The translations under genes and the position numbers were made by a program. Source: Clostridia bacterium (GTDB taxonomy: Bacteria > Bacillota > Clostridia > Christensenellales > Aristaeellaceae). From it: 64,000 nucleotides of DNA. Positions 46,417-54,585 of the stretch are shown here, in pieces. A model generated the notes under the pieces. It worked only from the letters and a program-made list of their open reading frames with translations. It made no database searches and was not told the DNA's origin. The stretch covers positions 1-64,000 of the forward strand of contig JAFQHP010000020.1 of assembly GCA_017397895.1 (NCBI GenBank), written 5' to 3'. Positions within the stretch are counted from its first letter, which is position 1, and the number at the start of each line of letters is the position of its first letter.

Positions 46417-46451
46417 AATCAAAAACCGCTTTTCCTTCACCGGAAAGCGGT

Positions 46452-46691
46452 TTATTTTCGATTGTAAATATTGGTGCAGCGCAGAGGGCTGGGCGTATTG
46501 GAAAGACCGGCGATGTAATCCAGGCTCACATTGTACAGTTCCGCCAGCCGGATGGCCAGGCAGAAGGGAATTTCCCGCTTGCCCTGCTCGTAATTGGTGT
46601 AGGTGGTTTTGTGCATTCCCAGCCGCGCCACCAGTTCATCCTGGGTCATATCATGATCTTCCCGCAAATCCCGCAGCCGTTGATAATGCAA
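46452..46691 (-). CDS. XRE family helix-turn-helix regulator
   Basis: A 79-residue single-domain repressor-type protein: RLRDLREDHDMTQDELVARL, GMHKTTYTNYEQGKREIPF and LAELYNVSLDYIAGLSN. The start is most likely TTG at 46691, 8 bases from GGAGGTGG; no ATG is near that site. It is divergent from the M23-dockerin gene, and two 18-bp palindromes fill the shared promoter region, so it probably represses itself and that gene. Confidence 0.88.
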   Translation of the reverse strand: MHYQRLRDLREDHDMTQDELVARLGMHKTTYTNYEQGKREIPFCLAIRLAELYNVSLDYIAGLSNTPSPLRCTNIYNRK

Positions 46692-46719
46692 AATTTTTCC
46701 ACCTCCTCCAGTTTTACTA

Positions 46720-46748
46720 TTGACAAAATACCACATTTGATGTATATT
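46720..46748 (+). promoter_or_regulatory. Promoter of the M23-dockerin gene
   Basis: TTGACA (46720-46725), 17-base spacer, TATATT (46743-46748). Operator 1 overlaps the spacer and the -10. Confidence 0.8.
46728..46745. promoter_or_regulatory. Probable XRE operator 1
   Basis: ATACCACATTTGATGTAT is an imperfect palindrome. It shares ATAC-A-CA and TGATGTAT with operator 2, centre to centre 31 bp (about three helical turns). Confidence 0.7.
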
Positions 46749-46758
46749 CGGGTTAGAA

Positions 46759-46776
46759 ATACAACAAATGATGTAT
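46759..46776. promoter_or_regulatory. Probable XRE operator 2
   Basis: ATACAACAAATGATGTAT, an imperfect palindrome of the same design as operator 1, 24 bases before the M23-dockerin start codon and downstream of its -10. Confidence 0.7.
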
Positions 46777-46799
46777 TTATCCTTGAAAGGAGCGAGAAT

Positions 46800-48542
46800 A
46801 TGAACAAGAAAAACCGTTTTTCATGGTTTGGCCGCTTGGCGACCCTGCTGATGGCGGCGGTGCTGTGTATCAATCTGGGGTATATGCCGGAGGCGAAGGC
46901 AGCTACAACAATTGCTTATCCGGTTAAACCCCTTAAGAAAACTAGTGGATTTATTCCAAATAGATATATCACATGGACTGGTGGTTCTTCGAGTTGGTCT
47001 CATTTAGCTACCGATTATAGTGCATCTTCCGGACAGGCTATATATTCTATTGCTGATGGTATAGTTTATGATAAAGGCTATACAGATGATGCAGGATATT
47101 ATGTTGTGATTAAGCATGAGATAAATGGAAAAACAGCATGGTCTAGATATCAGCACTTTTCAAAAGCGGCAATTGTTTCGAAAAATGAAGAAGTAAAAGC
47201 AGGGCAGCAGATCGGAACAGCTGGAAAGACTGGAAATGCATCTGGTGTACACTTGCATATTCAGATTTTTACTGGTAGTTATCCTAAATATGTTGCGTAT
47301 AAGAACACAAATTTCTCGAGTTATGAGCAAAACAAGGAATATGCGGGTCCAATCACAATAAATGGGACAACATTCTATGATCCGCACAGAGTAATCACTG
47401 GTAGTCAAGTGATTGGCAATCCAGATTATGAAACCCTCGACTCCACCCTCCGCATCGGCATCAGCACCAAGCCTGCTTCCGGCGAAGATCAATGCTATGT
47501 GAAGGAAAATCCCTTTGAAGACAGCAATGATAAGAGCGCTTCGGTGCCAGAAGGAAATGCTGTCAGGATTGTGGGTGCAGTGGAAAACAAGTACGGCAAC
47601 ACCTGGTATAAAACGGCGGATGGCGGTTATGTGTACAGCGGTGACGTGACCGTATGGGAATACAGCAAGCTGTTTTCCCTGTCCGCCAATTTCCAGACCA
47701 AGAAGAGCCAGAATTCGTACCTGGCTCCCTATGTGGATTCCGGGAAGGCCAATGCCTATCCTGCCGGGACGGTTTTCGAAGTGAAAACCTTTGTGACCAA
47801 TTCATACGGCAATATCTGGGCGGAACTGGCAGACGGAACTTATTTGAATTTCTATGACAAAAGCAGTGATGTGCAGAACATTTATTTCATGTCCCATGTG
47901 ACCCAGCCCACCATCACAGATGCAACAAAGCCCACCGGGAACCGCAATGTGGGCGCCAGCTTTGTGATGAAGGGGATTATCAAGGCTCAGGTGCCTTTTG
48001 TGTCGGTTTCCTGCCGCATTATTGACCGTCAAACGGGCACGGATGCCGCCGGGCCCGGTACGCCCATTACGGTGAAGCCCGGTGTGGGCACACGGTCCGT
48101 GGACATCAGCAAGACGGTGAACGGCGTGAACATTGATACCAGCACCAAGTTCGGCAAGCTGACCAAGGGCTGGTACCGGTACGAGATCAATGCTCAGTTT
48201 GGCTTCACTTACAACGGAAAAACCTTCAATTTTGGCAGTGAGCAGAACTTCGTTTCCAGTGAGTTCACCGTGGGTAACCCGGGTACACTGACTGAAGAAG
48301 CACCGCCGGCTGGAGACGAAGCCCCTCCTGCCGGGGATGTGAGCGGCAGAATTCCGGGGGATGTGAATGAGAATGGAAGCTTTGAGCCCTTGGATGCCCT
48401 ACGTATGCTTAAATGGTTGGCAGGCTGGGATGTGACAATCAATGAAAGCAATGCGGATGTGAATGGCAATGGTTCTGCCGATCCGTTGGATGGCTTGCGA
48501 ATGCTGAAGGCTCTTGCTGGCTGGGATGTTGTTTTGCAATAA
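46800..48542 (+). CDS. Secreted M23 metallopeptidase with C-terminal dockerin
   Basis: A 580-residue secreted protein. Signal peptide about 1-35 (LATLLMAAVLCINLGYMPEAKA). LytM/M23 domain about 40-165 with zinc ligands His68 and Asp72 (SHLATDY) and His151/His153 (GVHLHIQ), so it should be an active peptidoglycan endopeptidase. A middle region of SH3-like and beta domains follows. Type I dockerin with two calcium repeats (GDVNENGSFEPLDALRMLKW and DVNGNGSADPLDGLRMLKAL) spans about 518-580. Bases about 46905-47430 are markedly AT-rich with different codon use, then the gene returns to GC-rich style: a likely chimaera. It is followed 19 bases later by a cohesin gene. Confidence 0.9.
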   Translation: MNKKNRFSWFGRLATLLMAAVLCINLGYMPEAKAATTIAYPVKPLKKTSGFIPNRYITWTGGSSSWSHLATDYSASSGQAIYSIADGIVYDKGYTDDAGYYVVIKHEINGKTAWSRYQHFSKAAIVSKNEEVKAGQQIGTAGKTGNASGVHLHIQIFTGSYPKYVAYKNTNFSSYEQNKEYAGPITINGTTFYDPHRVITGSQVIGNPDYETLDSTLRIGISTKPASGEDQCYVKENPFEDSNDKSASVPEGNAVRIVGAVENKYGNTWYKTADGGYVYSGDVTVWEYSKLFSLSANFQTKKSQNSYLAPYVDSGKANAYPAGTVFEVKTFVTNSYGNIWAELADGTYLNFYDKSSDVQNIYFMSHVTQPTITDATKPTGNRNVGASFVMKGIIKAQVPFVSVSCRIIDRQTGTDAAGPGTPITVKPGVGTRSVDISKTVNGVNIDTSTKFGKLTKGWYRYEINAQFGFTYNGKTFNFGSEQNFVSSEFTVGNPGTLTEEAPPAGDEAPPAGDVSGRIPGDVNENGSFEPLDALRMLKWLAGWDVTINESNADVNGNGSADPLDGLRMLKALAGWDVVLQ

Positions 48543-48561
48543 ATAATAGGAGGAAAAAACA

Positions 48562-50169
48562 ATGAAAAAAATGGCATGTATTCTTCTGACTCTATTATTC
48601 TGTTTTTCTATGGTAAGCGCTTTTGCCGCAAAGGCGGGCGATACAGTAACAGTCTCGTTTTCAGTAAAGGCGAATCCTAATGCAGCTGCTTTCGCAGGTG
48701 TGAGGTTCAGCTTTGATACAAGCGTGCTGGAATTTGTGAGTGCGGACGGAAACGGTGCACAACCTCCTCAGGGGCCCAATGGAAGTTTTGTTGTTAACAA
48801 TATTTCCGGCATTCCTACCGGTAATATTGGCAGCATTACTTTCAAGGTAAAAGAAGGTGCACCAGCTGGTACATATACTATTTCTGCCAGTGTCAGCTAT
48901 GCGTATGACAGCGATGAAAATGCTGTGACTGGCCTCTCTGTTAGTGGCGGCAGTGTAAAGATCGAATCTGATGAATGCGAACATACCTGGGGCGATTGGA
49001 AGGAAACCACTGCTGCCACCTGTGATAAGGACGGCGTGGAAACCCGCACCTGCACCGCCTGCGGCGAAACTGAGGAAGAAACGGTAAAGGCCAAGGGTCA
49101 TACCCCCGGCAATGACGCCGAAAGGGTGGAGCCCACCTGTACGGAAGATGGCTATACCACCGGCGGCAGCTGCACCGTGTGCGGTGAAGTGCTGGACAAG
49201 GAAGTGCTGCCTGCTGCCGGTCATAAAGATGACGGTGGTAAGGAAACCAAGGCACCCACCTGCACCGAAAAGGGCGAAAAGACCTACACCTGCACGGTGT
49301 GCGACGAAGTGGTAAAGACGGAAGAAGTGGCTGCCCTTGGCCACAAGGATGACGGCGGCAAGGAAACCAAAGCACCCACCTGCACCGAAAAGGGTGAAAA
49401 GACCTACACCTGCACGGTGTGCAGCGACGTGGTGAAAACGGAAGAAGTGGCCGCGCTGGGCCATAAGGACGACGGCGGAAAGGAAACCAAGTCTCCCACC
49501 TGTACCGAAGCTGGCGAAAAGGTGTATACCTGCACGGTGTGCAGCGAAGTGGTGAAGACGGAAGAAGTGGCTGCTCTGGGTCATAAGCCCGGTGAGTGGG
49601 TTATCATCAAAGAGGCTACCAAGGAGGAAGATGGCCTGAAGGAACGGTATTGCACTGTGTGTGATGTGCTGGTGGACAGCCAGGTTATTCCTCATGCTGT
49701 GTGGTATCACATGACTGTATGCTCCGTTGGCCCTCGTTTCCGGGATGAAAGCAATATCACCGATAAGTGGGATATGTTCACGCCTGTGGATCTGTCCGGT
49801 GACGGTGAACAGGTGTTTGACCTGATTGCCGGGAACAAACATATCATCGGTTCTGTGCATGTTGTTGTGGCCGATGGCGCTGTGACGGTCACTTACGAAA
49901 CAATCAACGGGGTGACTGTAAAAGGTGAATTCCTCACCTTCTTCTCCGATCTTGCATCGGTTACCACGCTGGATGAAAGCCAGTTGACCGGTTATGCTTT
50001 CGGTGAAGCCATCAGCATTGAAGAACAACTGAATGGTGATACCAAGGTGCTTTTGTACATCCACAATGATGTGGCCTATCGGGATGATGCCCGCGGACTG
50101 GAGGAATTGGCACATAAGACCAATGCCTTCCAAAGCTATCTGGAAGAACTGAAAGCAGTGATGGACTAA
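48562..50169 (+). CDS. Secreted cohesin-domain protein with CxxC repeats
   Basis: A 535-residue exported protein. Signal peptide about 1-22. Cohesin domain about 23-135 (AGDTVTVSFSVKANPNAAAF; VRFSFDTSVLEFVSADG; GNIGSITFKVKEGAPAGTY). It is followed by about six Cys-rich repeats of roughly 40 residues, each with CTxCG/CTVC and an H-K/T start, three of them near-identical. The C terminus (about 375-535) is an unrecognised domain. There is no membrane anchor, sortase signal or SLH domain. Cohesins bind dockerins, and a dockerin protein is encoded immediately upstream. Confidence 0.85.
   Translation: MKKMACILLTLLFCFSMVSAFAAKAGDTVTVSFSVKANPNAAAFAGVRFSFDTSVLEFVSADGNGAQPPQGPNGSFVVNNISGIPTGNIGSITFKVKEGAPAGTYTISASVSYAYDSDENAVTGLSVSGGSVKIESDECEHTWGDWKETTAATCDKDGVETRTCTACGETEEETVKAKGHTPGNDAERVEPTCTEDGYTTGGSCTVCGEVLDKEVLPAAGHKDDGGKETKAPTCTEKGEKTYTCTVCDEVVKTEEVAALGHKDDGGKETKAPTCTEKGEKTYTCTVCSDVVKTEEVAALGHKDDGGKETKSPTCTEAGEKVYTCTVCSEVVKTEEVAALGHKPGEWVIIKEATKEEDGLKERYCTVCDVLVDSQVIPHAVWYHMTVCSVGPRFRDESNITDKWDMFTPVDLSGDGEQVFDLIAGNKHIIGSVHVVVADGAVTVTYETINGVTVKGEFLTFFSDLASVTTLDESQLTGYAFGEAISIEEQLNGDTKVLLYIHNDVAYRDDARGLEELAHKTNAFQSYLEELKAVMD
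49219..49578 (+). repeat. Three 120-bp tandem repeats in the cohesin gene
   Basis: Units start at 49219, 49339 and 49459, each 120 bp (40 codons) and nearly identical, encoding CxxC modules (PTCTEKGEKTYTCTVC). A fourth, diverged unit begins at 49579. Confidence 0.92.
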
Positions 50170-50191
50170 TAAAGACTAATAAATCAAAAAA

Positions 50192-50225
50192 GGATGCAGG
50201 GCATAAAACCCTGCATCCATTTTTT
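50192..50225. terminator. Bidirectional terminator between the cohesin gene and pyk
   Basis: GGATGCAGGG (50192-50201) pairs with CCCTGCATCC (50209-50218); T6 on the plus side and A6 on the other. It lies between converging genes. Confidence 0.9.
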
Positions 50226-50234
50226 GTTGCTCTG

Positions 50235-51665
50235 TTATGCCTGTTCGCCCACTGTCTGCACCTTGAGGAGGTTGGTGGTGCCGGAAACGGAAAGGGGTAC
50301 ACCGGCGGTGATGACCACCAGGTCGCCGGACTGGACCAGATCCAGGTTCCGGGCGCAGTCCACAGCGTGGAGGAACAAATCGTCGGTGCTGTGCTGGTTC
50401 AGGGCCAGCACGGGATACACGCCCCAGGACAGGGCCAACTGGTGGTAGGCCTTTTCCACGGGGGTGGCAGCCACGATGGGCTCGAAGGGACGGTATTTGC
50501 TGATGCCCCGGGCGGTCTGCCCGTGGAGGGTGACGGCGATGATGGCCTTTGCCTTCACGTCCCTTGCGGTGGTGCAGGCGGCGTCGCAGATGGCGTTGGT
50601 GGTGTCGTTGAAGGCGGAATTGTAGACCATGGATTTGTACACGCCCATTTCGAAGGCGTCTTCTTCCGCCTGCCGGGCGATGCGGGCCATGGCGTGTACC
50701 GATTCCACCGGGTATTCGCCGGCGGCGCTTTCGCCGGAAAGCATGACGGCGGAGGTGCCGTCAAAGACGGCGTTGGCAACGTCGGTGATTTCGGCGCGGG
50801 TGGGCATGGGGGAGTGCATCATGCTGTCCAGCATCTGGGTGGCGGTGATGGCCATTTTGCCGGAGGCAAAGCAGGCGCGGATGAAGCGCTTTTGCAGGCC
50901 GGGCAGCTTTTCGTATTCCACTTCCACGCCCATGTCGCCGCGGGCCACCATGATGCCGTCGGAATGCTGGAGGATTTCGCCAAAGTTTTCAATGCCTTCC
51001 AGGTTTTCGATCTTGGAAATGATCTTGATATCGTGGCCGCCGTGATAATTGACAAATTTCCGCAGGGCGATCACGTCTTCCTTGCGGCGCACGAAGGAGG
51101 CGGCGATGAAATCCACCTTGTGCTCCACGCCGAAGATCAGATCCTGCTTGTCCCGGTCGCTCAGGTAGGGCATATCGATGGATACCCGGGGGATGTTGAT
51201 GCCCTTGCGGTCGGACACGGTGCCGCCGTTGAGCACGGTGCACACGGCCTTCTCTTCGTCCGCATCTTCCACCCGCAGGTGAATGCGGCCGTCGTCGATG
51301 AGCACGGTGTGGCCCTTTTTCAGCTGGCGGGGCAGATCGGGGTAGGAGACGGAGCAGCCGTTTTCGTCGCCGTCCCGCTCTTTGGCATACAGGGTGAACA
51401 GCTGGCCGGGCTGCAATTGCACCTTGCCGGCCGGAAACAGCCCGGTGCGGATTTCGGGGCCCTTGGTATCCAGCATTACGGCGGCGGCCAGGCCCAGGGA
51501 ATCCCGCACGGTGCGGAAGGTTTCAATCATTTTTTTGTGGCCCTCATGGGTGCCGTGGGAAAAATTAAGCCTTGCCACGTTCATGCCGGCCTTCAGCATT
51601 TCTGCCATGACGGCAGGGTCCTGGCTGGCGGGGCCCAGGGTGCACACGATTTTTGTTTTCCGCAT
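50235..51665 (-). CDS. pyk: Pyruvate kinase
   Basis: Last ATP-forming step of glycolysis. The 476-residue protein has MRKTKIVCTLGPAS, NVARLNFSHG, LDTKGPEIRTG, the metal/PEP motif IISKIENLEGIENF, and MVARGDMGVEV with ATQMLDSM. It lacks the extra C-terminal PEP-utiliser domain present in Bacillus Pyk (about 585 residues). It is a single-gene unit with a promoter at 51718-51746 and a shared terminator. Confidence 0.97.
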   Translation of the reverse strand: MRKTKIVCTLGPASQDPAVMAEMLKAGMNVARLNFSHGTHEGHKKMIETFRTVRDSLGLAAAVMLDTKGPEIRTGLFPAGKVQLQPGQLFTLYAKERDGDENGCSVSYPDLPRQLKKGHTVLIDDGRIHLRVEDADEEKAVCTVLNGGTVSDRKGINIPRVSIDMPYLSDRDKQDLIFGVEHKVDFIAASFVRRKEDVIALRKFVNYHGGHDIKIISKIENLEGIENFGEILQHSDGIMVARGDMGVEVEYEKLPGLQKRFIRACFASGKMAITATQMLDSMMHSPMPTRAEITDVANAVFDGTSAVMLSGESAAGEYPVESVHAMARIARQAEEDAFEMGVYKSMVYNSAFNDTTNAICDAACTTARDVKAKAIIAVTLHGQTARGISKYRPFEPIVAATPVEKAYHQLALSWGVYPVLALNQHSTDDLFLHAVDCARNLDLVQSGDLVVITAGVPLSVSGTTNLLKVQTVGEQA

Positions 51666-51717
51666 GGAAAAACCTCCTGTTTATATGTCAATTTGTATCA
51701 ATTGCCTGCATACATTC

Positions 51718-51746
51718 ATTATAGGCCAAGTGTTTCGGAAAAGCAA
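51718..51746 (-). promoter_or_regulatory. pyk promoter
   Basis: Minus strand TTGCTT (51746-51741), 17-base spacer, TATAAT (51723-51718), about 53 bases before the start codon. Confidence 0.78.
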
Positions 51747-51772
51747 GGGAACAAAAAAGGGGGAAAAGGCGT

Positions 51773-52657
51773 TTACTGAATATATGTATCTTCTGCTTCC
51801 TTTGCCCATTTTACCCTGCCCGGGACCGTGGGGTATTCATGGAAGCGGGCAGTCTGGTCCCTGTTGGTATCGTTCCATTTATCAAAGCCAAGCGGATGAA
51901 TGTGGGGGCCGTATTCGCATCTCACAAACCGGCACAGGCCCCAATCCCGCCAGGGGCGGGCCAGGTAAATGGAATGGGGCTTTACGGTATCTTCGCAGGT
52001 GAAGCGGCAGCTTTTGAACAGATACCCTTCCGTCTGCTCCCTGGAATGGGCGGGGGCGGCGGTGTAGCCCACCTGCCGCACGTCGTACACATTGCGGATT
52101 TCGCATCGCTCAAACAAAGCGTCCCCGCAGCCGAAAATGAAGTCCACCGTGCCTTCGATGAGGCAATGGCGGTACACCTGCCGGGAGGGGGCAGGGGAGA
52201 GCAGTTCCTTGCGGTGGAAGCCCTGATAGCGTTCAATCAGATCCGGCGGCAGGGGGCCGGCAAAGAGGGTATCCTGGGTGGAGGAAAGACGGCAGTCTTC
52301 CATAAGAAAATCATCCCCCAGCACCGAAAGCGCCACCTCCTGGCCCTTGGTTTCGGGGTGCAGGGCGTCGTTGACCACGGCCAGGTTTTTCATGGTGATA
52401 TGATCGGCGCACACGGCCACCGTCCAGGTGCGGAAGGTGTTGTATTCCACACCGTTTTCGTCCAGCTTGTTGGCGTAATCGTCCCAGACGATGACGGTTT
52501 TGTGTATGCCTGCGCCAATCAGGGTGAGGCCGGGGGTGCGAATCATGATTTTCTGGCGCCATACGCCCTCCGGCAGGTGAAAAACGGTGCCGGGTGCGGC
52601 TTCGTCAAAGGTTTTTTGCAAATCGCAGCCGGGATCAAGGGAAATAGGGCCGGGCAT
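51773..52657 (-). CDS. Pectinesterase (CE8-like), cytoplasmic form
   Basis: Removes methyl esters from homogalacturonan. The 294-residue right-handed beta-helix protein has the CE8 landmarks: SSTQDTLFAG (Gln/Asp), GTVDFIFGCG (catalytic Asp) and YLARPWRDWG (Arg/Trp). ATG 52657 follows AGGAGG and no signal peptide precedes the domain, so it likely acts on imported oligosaccharides. It is divergent from the pectin transporter operon and close to it in function. Confidence 0.88.
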   Translation of the reverse strand: MPGPISLDPGCDLQKTFDEAAPGTVFHLPEGVWRQKIMIRTPGLTLIGAGIHKTVIVWDDYANKLDENGVEYNTFRTWTVAVCADHITMKNLAVVNDALHPETKGQEVALSVLGDDFLMEDCRLSSTQDTLFAGPLPPDLIERYQGFHRKELLSPAPSRQVYRHCLIEGTVDFIFGCGDALFERCEIRNVYDVRQVGYTAAPAHSREQTEGYLFKSCRFTCEDTVKPHSIYLARPWRDWGLCRFVRCEYGPHIHPLGFDKWNDTNRDQTARFHEYPTVPGRVKWAKEAEDTYIQ

Positions 52658-52811
52658 GGAAGCACCTCCTGAAAAACTCGTTTCCTTATTTATATCACAC
52701 AATGGACGAAAATGGCAGAAGAATGAGAAGAAAAAATCGGTTTTGTACATAAAGAGGTTTCTTTTGGATATGTACGCCGTGACGGAAAAGATGTAGAATA
52801 AGGTTGAAAGA

Positions 52812-52893
52812 TCGGATATTTTCGCCATTTTCCCAAATACGCCGGCAAAATATGCTAAAAAGCCGGTCGAAAATGTTCATTTTTATCCGATAT
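52812..52893. promoter_or_regulatory. Inverted repeat in the pectin-operon leader
   Basis: ATCGGATA (about 52811-52819) and TATCCGAT (about 52887-52894) are inverted copies about 68 bases apart, with GCCGG words between. They lie just upstream of the first operon gene. They could be regulator sites or an RNA stem; no promoter with good consensus was found in 52658-52908. Confidence 0.4.
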
Positions 52894-52908
52894 TGCTGGA
52901 GGAAAGCG

Positions 52909-53493
52909 ATGCAGCGACAGATCACTTTCCGGCAATACCGTGCGATGGACCTGTTCTTTTTCAGCCTGATGCTGACGGTCAGTGAAACGCTGATTACCCT
53001 GGGGGCCACCATCTGGTTCCCGGGTGAGCCCTACACTGTGTCCCTCTCCTGCGCCGTGATGGCCATTGTGATGGTGAGATGGGGTGTGTGGGCGGCGGTG
53101 CCTGTGACGGCCGGCAATCTGGCGTTCTGCCTGGTATCGGGCGCAGCGCCGGCCCAGTATGCCATTTATGTGTTGGGCAGCCTGGCGGGGCTTGCGGTAC
53201 TTCCGCTATTGAAAAAGAAGGGCTGGCAGACGCTGCATGACAATGTATTGTTTGCCCTTTTGTACGGCCTGCTGTGTGCCCTGGGTATGCAGGGCGGCAG
53301 GTTCCTGGTGGCCCTGGCCTTCGGGAACAGCCTGCAGGTATGCGCCGGATTTTTTACAACGGATATTTTGTCCACGCTCTTTTCCGTTCTGCTTGTGTGG
53401 ATTGCACGGAAATTGGACGGCATGCTGGAAGAGCAGACCCACTACCTGAAGCGGATTCAGGAAGAGAAAGAAAAAGAAATGCAGAGGTACTGA
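52909..53493 (+). CDS. Predicted membrane protein at the head of the pectin operon
   Basis: A 194-residue protein with five to six hydrophobic segments (e.g. LFFFSLMLTVSETLITLGAT; AVMAIVMVRWGVWAAVPVT; YAIYVLGSLAGLAVLPLL) and a charged helical C terminus (HYLKRIQEEKEKEMQRY). Layout recalls small S-component-like membrane proteins, but I recognise no family motif. GGAGGAAAGCG precedes ATG 52909. It is 32 bases upstream of the lplB-like permease gene. Confidence 0.75.
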   Translation: MQRQITFRQYRAMDLFFFSLMLTVSETLITLGATIWFPGEPYTVSLSCAVMAIVMVRWGVWAAVPVTAGNLAFCLVSGAAPAQYAIYVLGSLAGLAVLPLLKKKGWQTLHDNVLFALLYGLLCALGMQGGRFLVALAFGNSLQVCAGFFTTDILSTLFSVLLVWIARKLDGMLEEQTHYLKRIQEEKEKEMQRY

Positions 53494-53525
53494 GCCTCAA
53501 GTGCTTGAACAAGGGGGATGAATCC

Positions 53526-54572
53526 ATGGCGACGAAAGCAGCGGATTTTCTCATCTATGATGCAGCTGCGAATGTGTATCGTGAAAATCCGGAACAGATC
53601 GTTCGCGACGATGTGGAAAAGCATGCGTGGAAGCATGTGATGCTGACAATTCTCAAGGACTGGCGTCTGTATGTGATGCTGGTGCCCATGCTGCTGGTAT
53701 TTTTGTTCTGGCGCTATTTGCCCATGTACGAATTGCTTGGCTGCTTCAAGGTGCCGGACGAAGTGAAGCCGGTGGCGGAGCAGTATTTCTCCGGCTTTTC
53801 GTATTTCAAGAGCCTGCTGGTGGGTGCGGAAGCGGTGGATTTCTGGCGCGCGCTGCGCAACACCTTCCTGCTCAGCTTCTACGGCCTGTGCTTCGGCTTC
53901 CCCATGCCCATCATTCTGGCCCTGTTCTTCAATGAAATCCGCTCCAACATCGTGCGCTCCACCTGCCAGGTGCTCACCTACCTGCCCAAGTTCATGTCCA
54001 CGGTTGTTATGACCTCCCTGGTCACCATGCTGGTGAAGCAGGGTGCCCTGACCAGCGGCTACGGCATTGTCAGCCAGGCACTGGAAGCCCTGGGCATCAT
54101 CAGCCACGAAGCGGCCTACAACGGCCTGCTGAACAACCCGGATTTCTTCCGTGTGATCTATCAGGTGTCCGGTGTGTGGGAAGGCGCGGGCTATGACAGC
54201 ATCGTGTACTTCGCCGCCATCATCGCCATCTCTCCCACCAGCTACGAAGCCGCCCAGATTGACGGCGCCGGCAAAATGAGCCAGATGCGCTATGTGGTGC
54301 TGCCCGGCATTTTGTCCACTGTGGTTATCATGCTCATCACCCGCATCGGCGCCCTTTTGAACATCGGCTACGAAAAGGTGCTGCTGCTTTACAACACCAA
54401 CACCTACGTCACCGCCGACGTGGTATCCACCTTTGCCCAGCGCAAGGGCATCGTGGGCGGGCAGAAGGGCCTGGCCTCCGCTGCTGAAATGATGAACAAC
54501 GTGATCAGCATGCTGCTGGTCATCAGCGCCAACACCATCGCCCGCAAGGCCTCCGACACTTCGCTGTACTAA
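53526..54572 (+). CDS. Carbohydrate ABC transporter permease, LplB type
   Basis: A 348-residue membrane subunit with about six helices. EAA loop contacts to the ATPase: PTSYEAAQIDGAGKMSQMRY followed by VVLPGI. The N terminus is long (about 60 residues before the first helix). The pair with the next gene, the solute-binding protein and the pectin enzymes indicates uptake of oligogalacturonides or rhamnogalacturonan fragments. AAGGGGG precedes ATG 53526. Confidence 0.9.
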   Translation: MATKAADFLIYDAAANVYRENPEQIVRDDVEKHAWKHVMLTILKDWRLYVMLVPMLLVFLFWRYLPMYELLGCFKVPDEVKPVAEQYFSGFSYFKSLLVGAEAVDFWRALRNTFLLSFYGLCFGFPMPIILALFFNEIRSNIVRSTCQVLTYLPKFMSTVVMTSLVTMLVKQGALTSGYGIVSQALEALGIISHEAAYNGLLNNPDFFRVIYQVSGVWEGAGYDSIVYFAAIIAISPTSYEAAQIDGAGKMSQMRYVVLPGILSTVVIMLITRIGALLNIGYEKVLLLYNTNTYVTADVVSTFAQRKGIVGGQKGLASAAEMMNNVISMLLVISANTIARKASDTSLY

Positions 54573-54585
54573 GGAGGGGTGAGAG

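Noticed and set aside
49219-49578. Possible CRISPR-like array (three 120-bp repeats)
   Set aside because: The repeats are in frame, contiguous without spacers, and encode CxxC modules of the cohesin protein.
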